Below, one piece after another: positions 32,403 to 41,345 of a stretch of DNA of 64,000 nt. Made by a program: the position numbers and the translations under genes. Below the pieces are notes generated by a model, which was given only the letters and a program-made list of their open reading frames with translations, was not told where the DNA came from and made no database searches. Positions within the stretch are counted from its first letter, which is position 1; each line of letters starts with the position of its first letter. Source of the stretch: Citrobacter sp. Res13-Sevr-PEB04-36 (lineage in GTDB: Bacteria > Pseudomonadota > Gammaproteobacteria > Enterobacterales > Enterobacteriaceae); contig NZ_JADABY010000018.1 in NCBI RefSeq assembly GCF_015672735.1, positions 59,146 through 123,145 on the forward strand. The letters run 5' to 3'.

Positions 32403-32723
32403 ACTAACTCTCTCTTTATTAAGTCGGCGACGAGATACTAACAAAGCATTATAGATGAGAATTTGATATAGATCATATCTCGCCTGGCTTATAGGCCCGT
32501 AAGACGCATGGTTTTTATGCGATTACGGAGTAACTTTTTGATTATCCAAGTAAAAATAAATTTTAAAAATTATAAAGTGAGTTGAATTTTTTCCTTTCGC
32601 CTCCCGTTGAGCGGTTAATTAAAATGGAGTAATTGAGATAAAACGCAACACTATCAAGCTATTTTTTTTAATATCAACTACTAATTTTTAACCTTGTTTT
32701 TACATTTATTTTTGATTACGCAA
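32403..32723 (-). promoter_or_regulatory. focA-pflB anaerobic control region
   Basis: This AT-rich gap upstream of focA holds no gene. A near-perfect FNR box TTGAT-ATAG-ATCAT lies at 32463-32476 (one mismatch to consensus). On the minus strand a hexamer TTAGTA (about 32436-32441) sits where a class II start with the box at -41.5 would need a -10, and TATAAT lies closer at 32448-32453. A sequence one mismatch from the IHF consensus (TATCAA-N4-TAA) lies near 32670. E. coli pfl has multiple FNR-, ArcA- and IHF-dependent promoters here, and this region matches that arrangement. Confidence 0.75.
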
Positions 32724-32756
32724 AAATAAAAAAACGGGGCACAAAATGCGCCCCGT
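32724..32756 (-). terminator. Terminator of ycaO
   Basis: On the minus strand the stem ACGGGGCGCA / TGTGCCCCGT (one mismatch) is followed by seven T residues, about 50 bp after the ycaO stop. Confidence 0.9.
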
Positions 32757-32806
32757 AATATAGCGTAGTCAATTGTTGAAGCCTACTCAGAGCAGGCTAA
32801 TTGCCA

Positions 32807-34567
32807 TTATTTTGACCAGTATGCTGCTTTTGCGCGCTGCAGTTTTTCATAGGCTTTCAGCAAGGACTGATGCGCCGGAAAAGCCTGCAGATCGCTGTCG
32901 ACGGACTGAAGACCATAGAACGGCGCTTCTCCGCTCAATGCCGCACTCGCCGCTTCAACCGCATCGGCACCGTACATACGGACAAAGGCGTTCAGATACT
33001 GCAGCGGCTGGCGATCGTCTTCCTGCGACAACAGCAGCAGCGTTTGCAGGCAACGGTAGTAGTTGGCTCGCTCGGCGCTAAAGACTGATGCGTTAAACTC
33101 CATAGTCCATTCGGTCCAAATCAGCGCCTGCTCCAGGTCACCGCCGGCCAGTGCCAGCATCACTTTCAGCTCGCCAATACGCAGCGTAGACCAGCCGTTG
33201 TCTGAACCTGTTGCCAGACCCAGCAGCTCACGTACGCGGGTAAAGTCGTCAAAACCTTCTTCATCCAGTTGTTCGAGCAGGCTGAGATAGTCTTCTTTAT
33301 CCCACTCGCTGCCCGGCAGAGAAAGAATGGTTTCACGCAGATGTGTGCCCATACCGTTGTTCGCTAACCACAGATCTTCAGCCGGATAGATATCGGACAT
33401 CCCCGGAACGATGATGCGGCAGGCGTACACGCCCAGATGCTCGTAATCAGCGATATACACTTCTTTATCTTCGGTTTTGAAGATAGCCATCAGGGTGGCG
33501 AACTCTTCTTCCGTGGTGCCGGAGAAATTCCAGTCAACAAACGGATAATCGGCATCCTGCTTGAACAAATCCCAGGAGATCAGGCCGCTGGAATCGATAA
33601 AGTGGGTTTCGAGGTTGGTATGCTCAGCCACTTCTTCATCATCAAAGGTCGGGGGCATAAAGACATCAAGATCTTTCAGACCGCGGCCCTGCAACAGTTC
33701 AGTGACGGTACGCTCCAGTGCCACGCCGAAGTCCGGGTGGGCGCCGAATGACGCAAAGCAGGTGCCGTTAGCCGGGTTAAACAGTACTACGCAGATAACC
33801 GGATATTTGCCGCCCAGCGAGCCGTCATAGGCGAAAATTGGGAACCCTTCGGCTTCCAGTTTGGCGATGGACTCGACTACAGCTGGGTAACGCGCCAGCA
33901 CGTCGGCCGGGATTTCCGGCAGACTGATGCTTTCTGCAATGATGCGGTTCTTCACATAACGTTCAAAGACTTCAGACAGCCCCTGAACGCGTGCTTCATT
34001 TGGAGTATTACCGGCAGACATTCCGTTGGAAACGTACAGGTTGCCAATGATATTCATCGGAATGTACACGGTTTGGTTATCAGACTGGCGGGTAAACGGC
34101 AGACCGCAGATGCCGCGTTCTTCATTGCCTGACTGCAGGTCGATCAGCATGCTGCCGGTCAGTTCGTTTTCCGGATCGTAGAATGCGCGCAGACGGGCAT
34201 CCAACAGACCTTCTGGAACGTCATCCTCTTCGGTTAACGGGAACCATTTTTCGTTCGGGTAATGCACGAACGGCCCATTAGCAATGGTTTCACCCAGCCA
34301 GAAATCGGCAAAGAAGTAGTTGGTGGACAGACGCTCAAAATATTCGCCCAGCGCGGAAGCCAACGCCGCTTTTTTCGTCGCGCCTTTACCGTTGGTGAAA
34401 CACAGTGCGCACTCTTTATCGCGAATATGCACAGACCAGACGTTAGGAACGGGGTTCAACCATGAGGCTTCTTCAATCTGGAAGCCAAGGTCGAGTAATT
34501 TTTGCTGGAAGCGGGCGATGGAATCTTCCAGCGCGGCATCTTTGCCGGGAATAAATGTTTGCGTCAT
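32807..34567 (-). CDS. ycaO: YcaO-domain protein (ribosomal protein S12 methylthiolation factor)
   Basis: An ATP-dependent YcaO-fold enzyme, 586 aa, same as E. coli. E. coli YcaO assists RimO-dependent beta-methylthiolation of S12 Asp88; other YcaO proteins make azolines and thioamides. The start MTQTFIPGKDAALEDS is chosen by homology; the 28-codon extension is unsupported. ATP-binding regions include ALGEYFERLSTNYFFADFW and ARVQGLSEVFERYVKNRII. The C-terminal half is a helical TPR-like domain. No peptide precursor or cyclodehydratase partner lies nearby, so a RiPP cluster is not indicated. Confidence 0.95.
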   Translation of the reverse strand: MTQTFIPGKDAALEDSIARFQQKLLDLGFQIEEASWLNPVPNVWSVHIRDKECALCFTNGKGATKKAALASALGEYFERLSTNYFFADFWLGETIANGPFVHYPNEKWFPLTEEDDVPEGLLDARLRAFYDPENELTGSMLIDLQSGNEERGICGLPFTRQSDNQTVYIPMNIIGNLYVSNGMSAGNTPNEARVQGLSEVFERYVKNRIIAESISLPEIPADVLARYPAVVESIAKLEAEGFPIFAYDGSLGGKYPVICVVLFNPANGTCFASFGAHPDFGVALERTVTELLQGRGLKDLDVFMPPTFDDEEVAEHTNLETHFIDSSGLISWDLFKQDADYPFVDWNFSGTTEEEFATLMAIFKTEDKEVYIADYEHLGVYACRIIVPGMSDIYPAEDLWLANNGMGTHLRETILSLPGSEWDKEDYLSLLEQLDEEGFDDFTRVRELLGLATGSDNGWSTLRIGELKVMLALAGGDLEQALIWTEWTMEFNASVFSAERANYYRCLQTLLLLSQEDDRQPLQYLNAFVRMYGADAVEAASAALSGEAPFYGLQSVDSDLQAFPAHQSLLKAYEKLQRAKAAYWSK

Positions 34568-34702
34568 GAAAATCACTTTTGTCGTACGGAAAGCGCGCAA
34601 TGATACGGGTTTTATATGAATGGCGCTATCGCCGCCACTGCGGTGACGCAAATAAAAGCATTGACTATGCTTTCACACGATAACCCACGTTAAGAGTACA
34701 AA

Positions 34703-35395
34703 ATGAAAGCATTCGATTTACACCGTATGGCGCTGGATAAACTGCCCATGGAGTTTCTGGGTGAGGTGGCGCTGCGCAGCTTGTATACCTTTATATTGGT
34801 TTTTCTGTTTTTAAAGCTCACGGGGCGGCGTGGTGTACGCCAGATGTCGCTTTTTGAAGTACTGATTATCTTGACATTAGGGTCGGCAGCGGGGGATGTG
34901 GCGTTTTATGACGATGTCCCGCTGCTACCGGTGCTGGTGGTATTTATTACCCTGGCGCTGCTGTATCGCTTAGTGATGTGGTTGATGGCGCACAGTGAAA
35001 AGCTGGAGGATCTGCTGGAGGGTAAACCGCTGGTGATCATCGAAGATGGCGAGCTGTCATGGTCGAAGCTCAATAACGCCAATATGACGGAATTTGAGTT
35101 TTTTATGGAATTGCGGCTGAACGGCGTGGAGCAATTAGGACAGGTGAGGCTCGCTATTCTGGAGACAAACGGGCAAATCAGCGTCTATTTCTTTGCCGAC
35201 GAAGACGTCAAACCTGGTCTCAGCATTTTGCCTAAACACTGTACGCAACGCTTTAAGGTGGTGCCGGAGGCAGGGGATTATGCCTGCGTACGCTGTAGTG
35301 AAGTTATTCACATGCGCGCCGGGGATCATCAATTATGTCCACGCTGTGCAAATCCAGAATGGACGAAGGCCAGTCGGGCAAAACGGGTTACCTGA
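34703..35395 (+). CDS. ycaP: DUF421 membrane protein YcaP
   Basis: An inner-membrane protein of the YetF/DUF421 family, 230 aa as in E. coli. Three N-terminal membrane helices (about residues 20-100) are followed by a cytoplasmic domain. The C-terminus has a zinc-ribbon-like pair of motifs, YACVRCSEVIH and QLCPRCANPEW. Function is unknown. It is divergent from ycaO. Confidence 0.92.
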   Translation: MKAFDLHRMALDKLPMEFLGEVALRSLYTFILVFLFLKLTGRRGVRQMSLFEVLIILTLGSAAGDVAFYDDVPLLPVLVVFITLALLYRLVMWLMAHSEKLEDLLEGKPLVIIEDGELSWSKLNNANMTEFEFFMELRLNGVEQLGQVRLAILETNGQISVYFFADEDVKPGLSILPKHCTQRFKVVPEAGDYACVRCSEVIHMRAGDHQLCPRCANPEWTKASRAKRVT

Positions 35396-35609
35396 CAGCG
35401 AAAATATCGGTTTTGAGTCGTCAATCCGATAGATTCTGTTGTGTGACGAATGACTCATTTTTACCCTGACCTGTTTTACCCATTGCGGCGCGTGTCACTG
35501 AATGATAAAACCGATATCCACAGGAATAACATATACCCAATGTCTGTCACTGGAAATATCGCCAAAGACAGGATGTTGACTGGATAACAACACAACGTGG
35601 TGAGGGGAA

Positions 35610-36698
35610 ATGGCTCAGGTCTTCAATTTTAGTTCAGGTCCGGCAATGCTACCGGCGGACGTACTTAAACTGGCTCAACAGGATCTCCGCGACTGGAATG
35701 GTCTTGGCACGTCGGTGATGGAAATTAGCCACCGTGGAAAAGAGTTTATCCAGGTTGCAGAGGAAGCAGAGCAGGATTTTCGCGATCTCCTCAGCATTCC
35801 CTCCAACTACAAAGTGTTGTTCTGCCATGGCGGTGGCCGCGGTCAGTTCGCTGGGATCCCGCTCAATATTTTAGGCGATAAAACCACGGCGGATTACGTC
35901 GATGCCGGTTACTGGGCTGCCAGCGCCATTAAAGAAGCGAAAAAGTACTGCACACCGAACGTGATTGATGCCAAAGTCACCGTTGACGGTCTGCGGGCAG
36001 TCACGCCGATGAGCGAGTGGCAACTTTCTGACAATGCGGCTTATCTACACTATTGCCCGAACGAAACCATCGATGGTATTGCAATCGATGAGACGCCGAA
36101 TTTTGCCAGTAACGTTGTGGTAACCGCTGACCTGTCTTCCACCATTCTGTCCGGGCCGCTTGATGTTAGCCGCTATGGCGTAATCTACGCTGGCGCGCAG
36201 AAAAACATCGGCCCAGCGGGTCTGACGATCGTCATCGTACGTGAAGATTTACTCGGCAAAGCGCACGTGTCCTGCCCGTCGATCCTCGATTACACCGTCC
36301 TGAACGACAATGACTCGATGTTTAACACGCCGCCGACTTTTGCCTGGTACCTCTCTGGTCTGGTCTTTAAGTGGCTGAAAGCGCAGGGCGGCGTCAGCGT
36401 AATGGACAAAATTAACCAGCAAAAAGCGGAACTGCTATACGGCGTCATTGATAACAGTGACTTCTATCGTAACGACGTTGCGAAGTCGAACCGCTCGCGC
36501 ATGAACGTTCCTTTCCAGTTGGCTGACAGCGCACTGGATAAACTGTTCCTGGAAGAGTCTTTTGCTGCCGGTCTGCATGCGCTGAAAGGACATCGTGTGG
36601 TCGGTGGGATGCGCGCGTCTATCTACAATGCAATGCCGCTTGAAGGCGTGAAAGCGTTGACTGATTTCATGATCGATTTCGAGCGTCGCCGCGGCTAA
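35610..36698 (+). CDS. serC: Phosphoserine/phosphohydroxythreonine aminotransferase
   Basis: A PLP enzyme of serine and pyridoxal-phosphate synthesis, 362 aa. The PLP lysine is in [16 protein letters not shown]. The phosphate-binding segment [16 protein letters not shown] and the C-terminal [12 protein letters not shown] are conserved. GTGAGGGGAA precedes the ATG. It forms the serC-aroA operon with an attenuator-like hairpin between. Confidence 0.98.
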   Translation: MAQVFNFSSGPAMLPADVLKLAQQDLRDWNGLGTSVMEISHRGKEFIQVAEEAEQDFRDLLSIPSNYKVLFCHGGGRGQFAGIPLNILGDKTTADYVDAGYWAASAIKEAKKYCTPNVIDAKVTVDGLRAVTPMSEWQLSDNAAYLHYCPNETIDGIAIDETPNFASNVVVTADLSSTILSGPLDVSRYGVIYAGAQKNIGPAGLTIVIVREDLLGKAHVSCPSILDYTVLNDNDSMFNTPPTFAWYLSGLVFKWLKAQGGVSVMDKINQQKAELLYGVIDNSDFYRNDVAKSNRSRMNVPFQLADSALDKLFLEESFAAGLHALKGHRVVGGMRASIYNAMPLEGVKALTDFMIDFERRRG

Positions 36699-36716
36699 TT
36701 GGCTGTTATTTTTCAT

Positions 36717-36742
36717 CCCCACAGCCAGCCTGTGGGGTTTTT
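36717..36742 (+). terminator. Intercistronic terminator/attenuator between serC and aroA
   Basis: A perfect 8-bp stem CCCCACAG / CTGTGGGG followed by TTTTTAT. It lies inside the serC-aroA operon, so part of the transcription must read through. Confidence 0.88.
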
Positions 36743-36768
36743 ATATCTGTTTTTGAGAGTTAAGTTTC

Positions 36769-38052
36769 ATGGAATCCCTGACGTTACAACCCATTGCGCG
36801 GGTAGATGGCACCATCAATCTGCCTGGATCCAAAAGTGTTTCTAACCGCGCTTTGCTGCTGGCTGCATTAGCAAATGGCACCACTGTCCTGACCAACCTG
36901 CTGGACAGCGATGATGTCCGCCATATGCTTAACGCGCTGAATGCATTAGGGATTAGCTATACCCTTTCCGCCGATCGTACCCGTTGTGAAATCATCGGTA
37001 ACGGCGGCGCGTTACAGGCTGAAGGTGCAGTCGAACTGTTTCTTGGCAACGCCGGCACCGCGATGCGTCCGCTGGCGGCCGCGCTGTGTCTGGGGCACAA
37101 CGATATTGTGCTGACGGGTGAACCGCGCATGAAAGAGCGTCCGATTGGCCATCTGGTCGACGCGCTACGCCAGGGTGGTGCAAATATTGATTACCTGGAG
37201 CAGGAAAACTATCCGCCTTTACGGCTGCGCGGTGGTTTTATCGGTGGTCAGGTTGAGGTGGACGGCAGCGTGTCCAGCCAGTTTCTCACCGCGTTGCTGA
37301 TGACCGCGCCGCTGGCGCCGCAGGATACGACGATTACAATTAAAGGTGAGCTGGTATCAAAACCTTACATCGATATTACGCTAAACCTGATGAAAACCTT
37401 TGGCGTTGAGATTGAGAACCAGAACTACCAACATTTTGTTGTCAAAGGTGGACAGCAGTACCAGTCCCCTGGTGCATACCTGGTAGAAGGGGATGCGTCA
37501 TCGGCCTCATATTTCCTTGCAGCCGGTGCGATTAAAGGCGGCACGGTGAAAGTTACCGGGATTGGCCGCCACAGCATGCAGGGTGATATTCGCTTTGCCG
37601 ATGTGCTGGAAAAAATGGGCGCCACCGTGACGTGGGGTGATGACTTCATTGCCTGTACGCATGGGGAATTACACGCCATTGATATGGATATGAACCACAT
37701 TCCGGATGCGGCAATGACCATTGCTACCGCGGCACTGTTTGCGAAAGGCACTACGACTTTACGCAACATATACAACTGGCGAGTCAAAGAGACCGACCGT
37801 CTGTTCGCGATGGCGACGGAGCTGCGTAAAGTAGGCGCTGAAGTGGAAGAGGGGCATGATTTTATTCGTATCACGCCACCGGCAGCGTTAACATTTGCCG
37901 ACATTGCGACCTATAACGATCACCGCATGGCGATGTGTTTCTCGCTGGTGGCACTGTCAGATACGCCAGTCACTATTCTTGATCCTAAATGTACGGCCAA
38001 AACCTTCCCGGATTATTTCGAACAGCTGGCGCGTATTAGTACACCAGCTTGA
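36769..38052 (+). CDS. aroA: EPSP synthase (3-phosphoshikimate 1-carboxyvinyltransferase)
   Basis: The sixth step of the shikimate pathway, condensing shikimate-3-phosphate with PEP. It has 427 aa. The conserved segments are [18 protein letters not shown], the class I motif [28 protein letters not shown] and [22 protein letters not shown]. The residues are those of class I EPSP synthases (G96 in GNAGTA, P101 present). In E. coli K-12 ycaL lies next; here cmk follows after 172 bp. Confidence 0.98.
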   Translation: MESLTLQPIARVDGTINLPGSKSVSNRALLLAALANGTTVLTNLLDSDDVRHMLNALNALGISYTLSADRTRCEIIGNGGALQAEGAVELFLGNAGTAMRPLAAALCLGHNDIVLTGEPRMKERPIGHLVDALRQGGANIDYLEQENYPPLRLRGGFIGGQVEVDGSVSSQFLTALLMTAPLAPQDTTITIKGELVSKPYIDITLNLMKTFGVEIENQNYQHFVVKGGQQYQSPGAYLVEGDASSASYFLAAGAIKGGTVKVTGIGRHSMQGDIRFADVLEKMGATVTWGDDFIACTHGELHAIDMDMNHIPDAAMTIATAALFAKGTTTLRNIYNWRVKETDRLFAMATELRKVGAEVEEGHDFIRITPPAALTFADIATYNDHRMAMCFSLVALSDTPVTILDPKCTAKTFPDYFEQLARISTPA

Positions 38053-38224
38053 TTTTATGGCCGCACTACCCAGGTGCGGCACATTCTGACATCCCCGATT
38101 GCCCATTTATTCTACACTCAGCTTCAATGATTCTGTATTTTTCACACAAAGATAACGATCGTTGACGTTGGCGCGTATAATGCGCGGCGTTTACGTTAAC
38201 GTATGCCTGTTTAAGGAGAAAAAG

Positions 38225-38908
38225 ATGACGGCAATTGCCCCGGTTATCACCATTGATGGCCCAAGCGGTGCAGGTAAAGGCACCTTGTGCAAAGCAATGG
38301 CGGAAGCATTGCAGTGGCATCTGTTAGATTCTGGCGCGATTTATCGCGTACTCGCGCTCGCGGCGTTACATCATCATGTTGATGTCGCCTCTGAAGATGC
38401 GCTGGTTCCGCTGGCGTCACATCTGGATGTGCGTTTTATCTCAACAGACGGCAATCTGGAAGTTATCCTGGAAGGCGAAGATGTTAGCGGTGAAATCCGC
38501 ACTCAGGAAGTGGCAAACGCCGCCTCTCAGGTCGCTGCGTTTCCCCGTGTGCGCGAAGCACTGTTACGTCGTCAACGCGCCTTCCGTGAAGCGCCGGGAT
38601 TAATCGCTGACGGACGCGACATGGGGACCGTGGTATTCCCTGACGCACCGGTGAAAATTTTTCTGGACGCCTCCTCGCAAGAACGTGCGCATCGACGTAT
38701 GCTACAGTTGCAGGAAAAGGGCTTTAGTGTTAACTTTGAACGCCTTTTGGCCGAGATCGAAGAACGCGACGACCGCGACCGAAACCGTGCGGTAGCGCCG
38801 TTAGTTCCCGCTGCTGATGCTTTAGTGTTGGATTCAACCCGATTAAGCATTGAGCAAGTGATTGAAAAAGCGTTACAATACGCGCGCCAAAAACTGGCAC
38901 TCGCTTAA
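38225..38908 (+). CDS. cmk: Cytidylate kinase
   Basis: Phosphorylates CMP and dCMP, 227 aa. The P-loop GPSGAGKGT is at residues 12-20. The LID region is [13 protein letters not shown]. The start [12 protein letters not shown] follows AAGGAG; the 21-codon extension is unsupported. It is cotranscribed with rpsA, whose main promoters in E. coli lie in and after cmk. Confidence 0.97.
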   Translation: MTAIAPVITIDGPSGAGKGTLCKAMAEALQWHLLDSGAIYRVLALAALHHHVDVASEDALVPLASHLDVRFISTDGNLEVILEGEDVSGEIRTQEVANAASQVAAFPRVREALLRRQRAFREAPGLIADGRDMGTVVFPDAPVKIFLDASSQERAHRRMLQLQEKGFSVNFERLLAEIEERDDRDRNRAVAPLVPAADALVLDSTRLSIEQVIEKALQYARQKLALA

Positions 38909-39021
38909 GAGCGACCGAATTTGCAGTACCCCCGTTGCAATGGAATGACAGCGGGTATGTTAAACAACCCCATCCGGCATGGAGCCAGGTGGACGTTAAA
39001 TATGAAACCTGAAGATTAAAC
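38909..39021 (+). promoter_or_regulatory. rpsA leader (S1 autoregulatory translation initiation region)
   Basis: A 113-bp gap before rpsA. As in E. coli, the start ATG is preceded by a poor Shine-Dalgarno sequence (GAAG) and AT-rich spacers between short stems (for example GTACCCCCGTTGC...GCGGGTATG). In E. coli this leader folds into successive hairpins that S1 itself binds to repress its synthesis. I infer the same here from position and similarity. Confidence 0.6.
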
Positions 39022-40695
39022 ATGACTGAATCTTTTGCTCAACTGTTTGAAGAATCCTTAAAAGAAATCGAAACCCGTCCGGGTTCCATCGTTCGTGGTG
39101 TTGTTGTTGCTATCGACAAAGATATCGTACTGGTTGACGCCGGTCTGAAATCTGAGTCTGCCATTCCGGCAGAGCAGTTCAAAAACGCCCAGGGCGAGCT
39201 GGAAATCCAGGTTGGTGACGAAGTTGACGTTGCTCTGGATGCAGTAGAAGACGGCTTCGGTGAAACTCTGCTGTCCCGTGAAAAAGCTAAACGTCACGAA
39301 GCTTGGATCACGCTGGAAAAAGCTTACGAAGAAGCTGCGACCGTTACTGGTGTTATCAATGGCAAAGTCAAGGGTGGCTTCACTGTTGAGCTGAATGGTA
39401 TTCGCGCGTTCCTGCCGGGTTCCCTGGTAGACGTTCGTCCGGTCCGCGACACGCTGCACCTGGAAGGCAAAGAGCTTGAGTTCAAAGTAATCAAGCTGGA
39501 TCAGAAGCGTAACAACGTTGTTGTTTCCCGTCGTGCCGTTATCGAATCCGAGAACAGCGCAGAACGCGATCAGCTGCTGGAAAACCTGCAGGAAGGCATG
39601 GAAGTTAAAGGTATCGTTAAGAACCTCACTGACTACGGTGCATTCGTTGATCTGGGTGGCGTTGACGGCCTGCTGCACATCACCGACATGGCATGGAAAC
39701 GCGTTAAGCATCCGAGCGAAATCGTAAACGTTGGCGACGAAATCACTGTTAAAGTGCTGAAGTTCGACCGCGAGCGTACTCGTGTATCTCTGGGCCTGAA
39801 ACAGCTGGGCGAAGATCCATGGGTAGCTATCGCTAAGCGTTATCCGGAAGGTACCAAACTGACTGGTCGCGTGACCAACCTGACCGACTACGGCTGCTTC
39901 GTTGAAATCGAAGAAGGCGTTGAAGGCCTGGTTCACGTTTCCGAAATGGATTGGACCAACAAAAACATCCACCCGTCCAAAGTTGTTAACGTTGGCGACG
40001 TAGTGGAAGTTATGGTTCTGGATATCGACGAAGAACGTCGTCGTATCTCCCTGGGTCTGAAGCAGTGCAAAAACAACCCATGGCAGCAGTTCGCGGAAAC
40101 CCACAACAAGGGCGACCGTGTTGAAGGTAAAATCAAGTCTATCACTGACTTCGGTATCTTCATCGGCCTGGACGGCGGCATCGACGGCCTGGTTCACCTG
40201 TCTGACATCTCCTGGAACGTTGCAGGCGAAGAAGCAGTTCGTGAATACAAAAAAGGCGACGAAATCGCAGCAGTTGTTCTGCAGGTTGACGCAGAACGTG
40301 AGCGTATCTCTCTGGGCGTTAAACAGCTCGCAGAAGATCCGTTCAACAACTGGGTTGCACTGAACAAGAAAGGCGCAATCGTAAACGGTAAAGTGACTGC
40401 AGTTGACGCTAAAGGCGCAACCGTAGAACTGGCTGATGGCGTTGAAGGTTACCTGCGCGCTTCTGAAGCTTCACGTGACCGCGTTGAAGATGCAACTCTG
40501 GTTCTGAGCGTAGGCGACGACGTTGAAGCTAAATTCACCGGCGTTGATCGTAAGAACCGTGCAATCAGCCTGTCTGTTCGTGCTAAAGACGAAGCTGATG
40601 AGAAAGATGCAATCGCAACTGTTAACAAACAGGAAGATGCAAACTTCTCTAACAACGCAATGGCTGAAGCTTTCAAAGCAGCTAAAGGCGAGTAA
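39022..40695 (+). CDS. rpsA: 30S ribosomal protein S1
   Basis: An RNA-binding ribosomal protein needed for initiation on structured mRNAs, 557 aa, same as E. coli. Six S1 (OB-fold) repeats are visible, with repeating [21 protein letters not shown] and [22 protein letters not shown] patterns. Codon use is strongly biased towards highly expressed codons, which explains a 379-codon open frame on the opposite strand. Confidence 0.98.
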   Translation: MTESFAQLFEESLKEIETRPGSIVRGVVVAIDKDIVLVDAGLKSESAIPAEQFKNAQGELEIQVGDEVDVALDAVEDGFGETLLSREKAKRHEAWITLEKAYEEAATVTGVINGKVKGGFTVELNGIRAFLPGSLVDVRPVRDTLHLEGKELEFKVIKLDQKRNNVVVSRRAVIESENSAERDQLLENLQEGMEVKGIVKNLTDYGAFVDLGGVDGLLHITDMAWKRVKHPSEIVNVGDEITVKVLKFDRERTRVSLGLKQLGEDPWVAIAKRYPEGTKLTGRVTNLTDYGCFVEIEEGVEGLVHVSEMDWTNKNIHPSKVVNVGDVVEVMVLDIDEERRRISLGLKQCKNNPWQQFAETHNKGDRVEGKIKSITDFGIFIGLDGGIDGLVHLSDISWNVAGEEAVREYKKGDEIAAVVLQVDAERERISLGVKQLAEDPFNNWVALNKKGAIVNGKVTAVDAKGATVELADGVEGYLRASEASRDRVEDATLVLSVGDDVEAKFTGVDRKNRAISLSVRAKDEADEKDAIATVNKQEDANFSNNAMAEAFKAAKGE

Positions 40696-40750
40696 TATCG
40701 AGTGCTCCGAATCCTTTGTGCTATTAACGGCACAAAGGGTGACGAGTAGC

Positions 40751-40780
40751 TTGACAGATTACAGGATTCGTCCTGTAATC
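40751..40780 (+). promoter_or_regulatory. ihfB promoter embedded in a perfect inverted repeat
   Basis: A -35 TTGACA (40751-40756), a 17-bp spacer and a -10 TGTAAT (40774-40779) form a near-consensus sigma-70 promoter. The spacer and -10 coincide with the perfect 10-bp inverted repeat GATTACAGGA-TTCG-TCCTGTAATC (40757-40780). Confidence 0.75.
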
Positions 40781-40787
40781 AATGACA

Positions 40788-40809
40788 AAGGGCGGCTACG
40801 GCCGCCCTT
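40788..40809 (+). other. GC-rich hairpin in the ihfB leader
   Basis: A perfect 9-bp stem AAGGGCGGC / GCCGCCCTT with loop TACG lies between the ihfB promoter and its start. No T-run follows (AATCAAT), so it is more likely a leader structure than a full terminator, though it could end part of the rpsA transcript. Confidence 0.6.
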
Positions 40810-40854
40810 AATCAATACAGCAGCTAATTTTGCCTTTAAGGAACCGGAGGAATC

Positions 40855-41139
40855 ATGACCAAGTCAGAATTGATCGAAAGACTTGCAACCCAGCAGCCTC
40901 ACATTCCCGCGAAAGCGGTTGAAGACGCGGTAAAAGAGATGCTGGAACATATGGCCTCGACTCTGGCGCAGGGCGAGCGTATTGAAATCCGCGGTTTCGG
41001 TAGTTTTTCTTTGCATTACCGCGCACCACGTACCGGACGTAATCCGAAGACTGGCGATAAAGTGGATCTGGAAGGAAAATATGTTCCGCACTTTAAACCA
41101 GGGAAAGAACTGCGCGATCGCGCCAATATTTACGGTTAA
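40855..41139 (+). CDS. ihfB: Integration host factor subunit beta
   Basis: One subunit of the IHF heterodimer that bends DNA at specific sites, 94 aa. The DNA-binding arm is in [42 protein letters not shown] gives a strong ribosome binding site. It lies downstream of cmk-rpsA, with its own promoter. Confidence 0.98.
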   Translation: MTKSELIERLATQQPHIPAKAVEDAVKEMLEHMASTLAQGERIEIRGFGSFSLHYRAPRTGRNPKTGDKVDLEGKYVPHFKPGKELRDRANIYG

Positions 41140-41164
41140 GTTCGTAACGAAACTTAACGCCGAG

Positions 41165-41190
41165 AAAAGCACCTGCATGGGTGCTTTTTT
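41165..41190 (+). terminator. Terminator of ihfB
   Basis: A 9-bp stem AAAAGCACC / GGTGCTTTT with loop TGCATG, then T-run to 41190. Confidence 0.92.
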
Positions 41191-41345
41191 CATTTCTGCT
41201 TGTCTGTATTGGAACCCTCCTCTCAGTTAATTCGCACGTTACATCCACTGATCAATAACAGCGGAACGCACGCTGGAAAACGAAAAATCATTGCCAGACA
41301 ACCGCAGCGTTGTCCTGCACACTTCCTGTAACAGGGAGGTGTTTC

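Noticed and set aside
32807..34567. RiPP biosynthetic cluster around ycaO
   Set aside because: YcaO matches the conserved enterobacterial S12-methylthiolation protein and has no precursor peptide, dehydrogenase or transporter beside it.
39058..40197. A 379-codon open frame opposite rpsA
   Set aside because: It is an artefact of rpsA codon bias; composition is unlike a real protein and no start signal is present.
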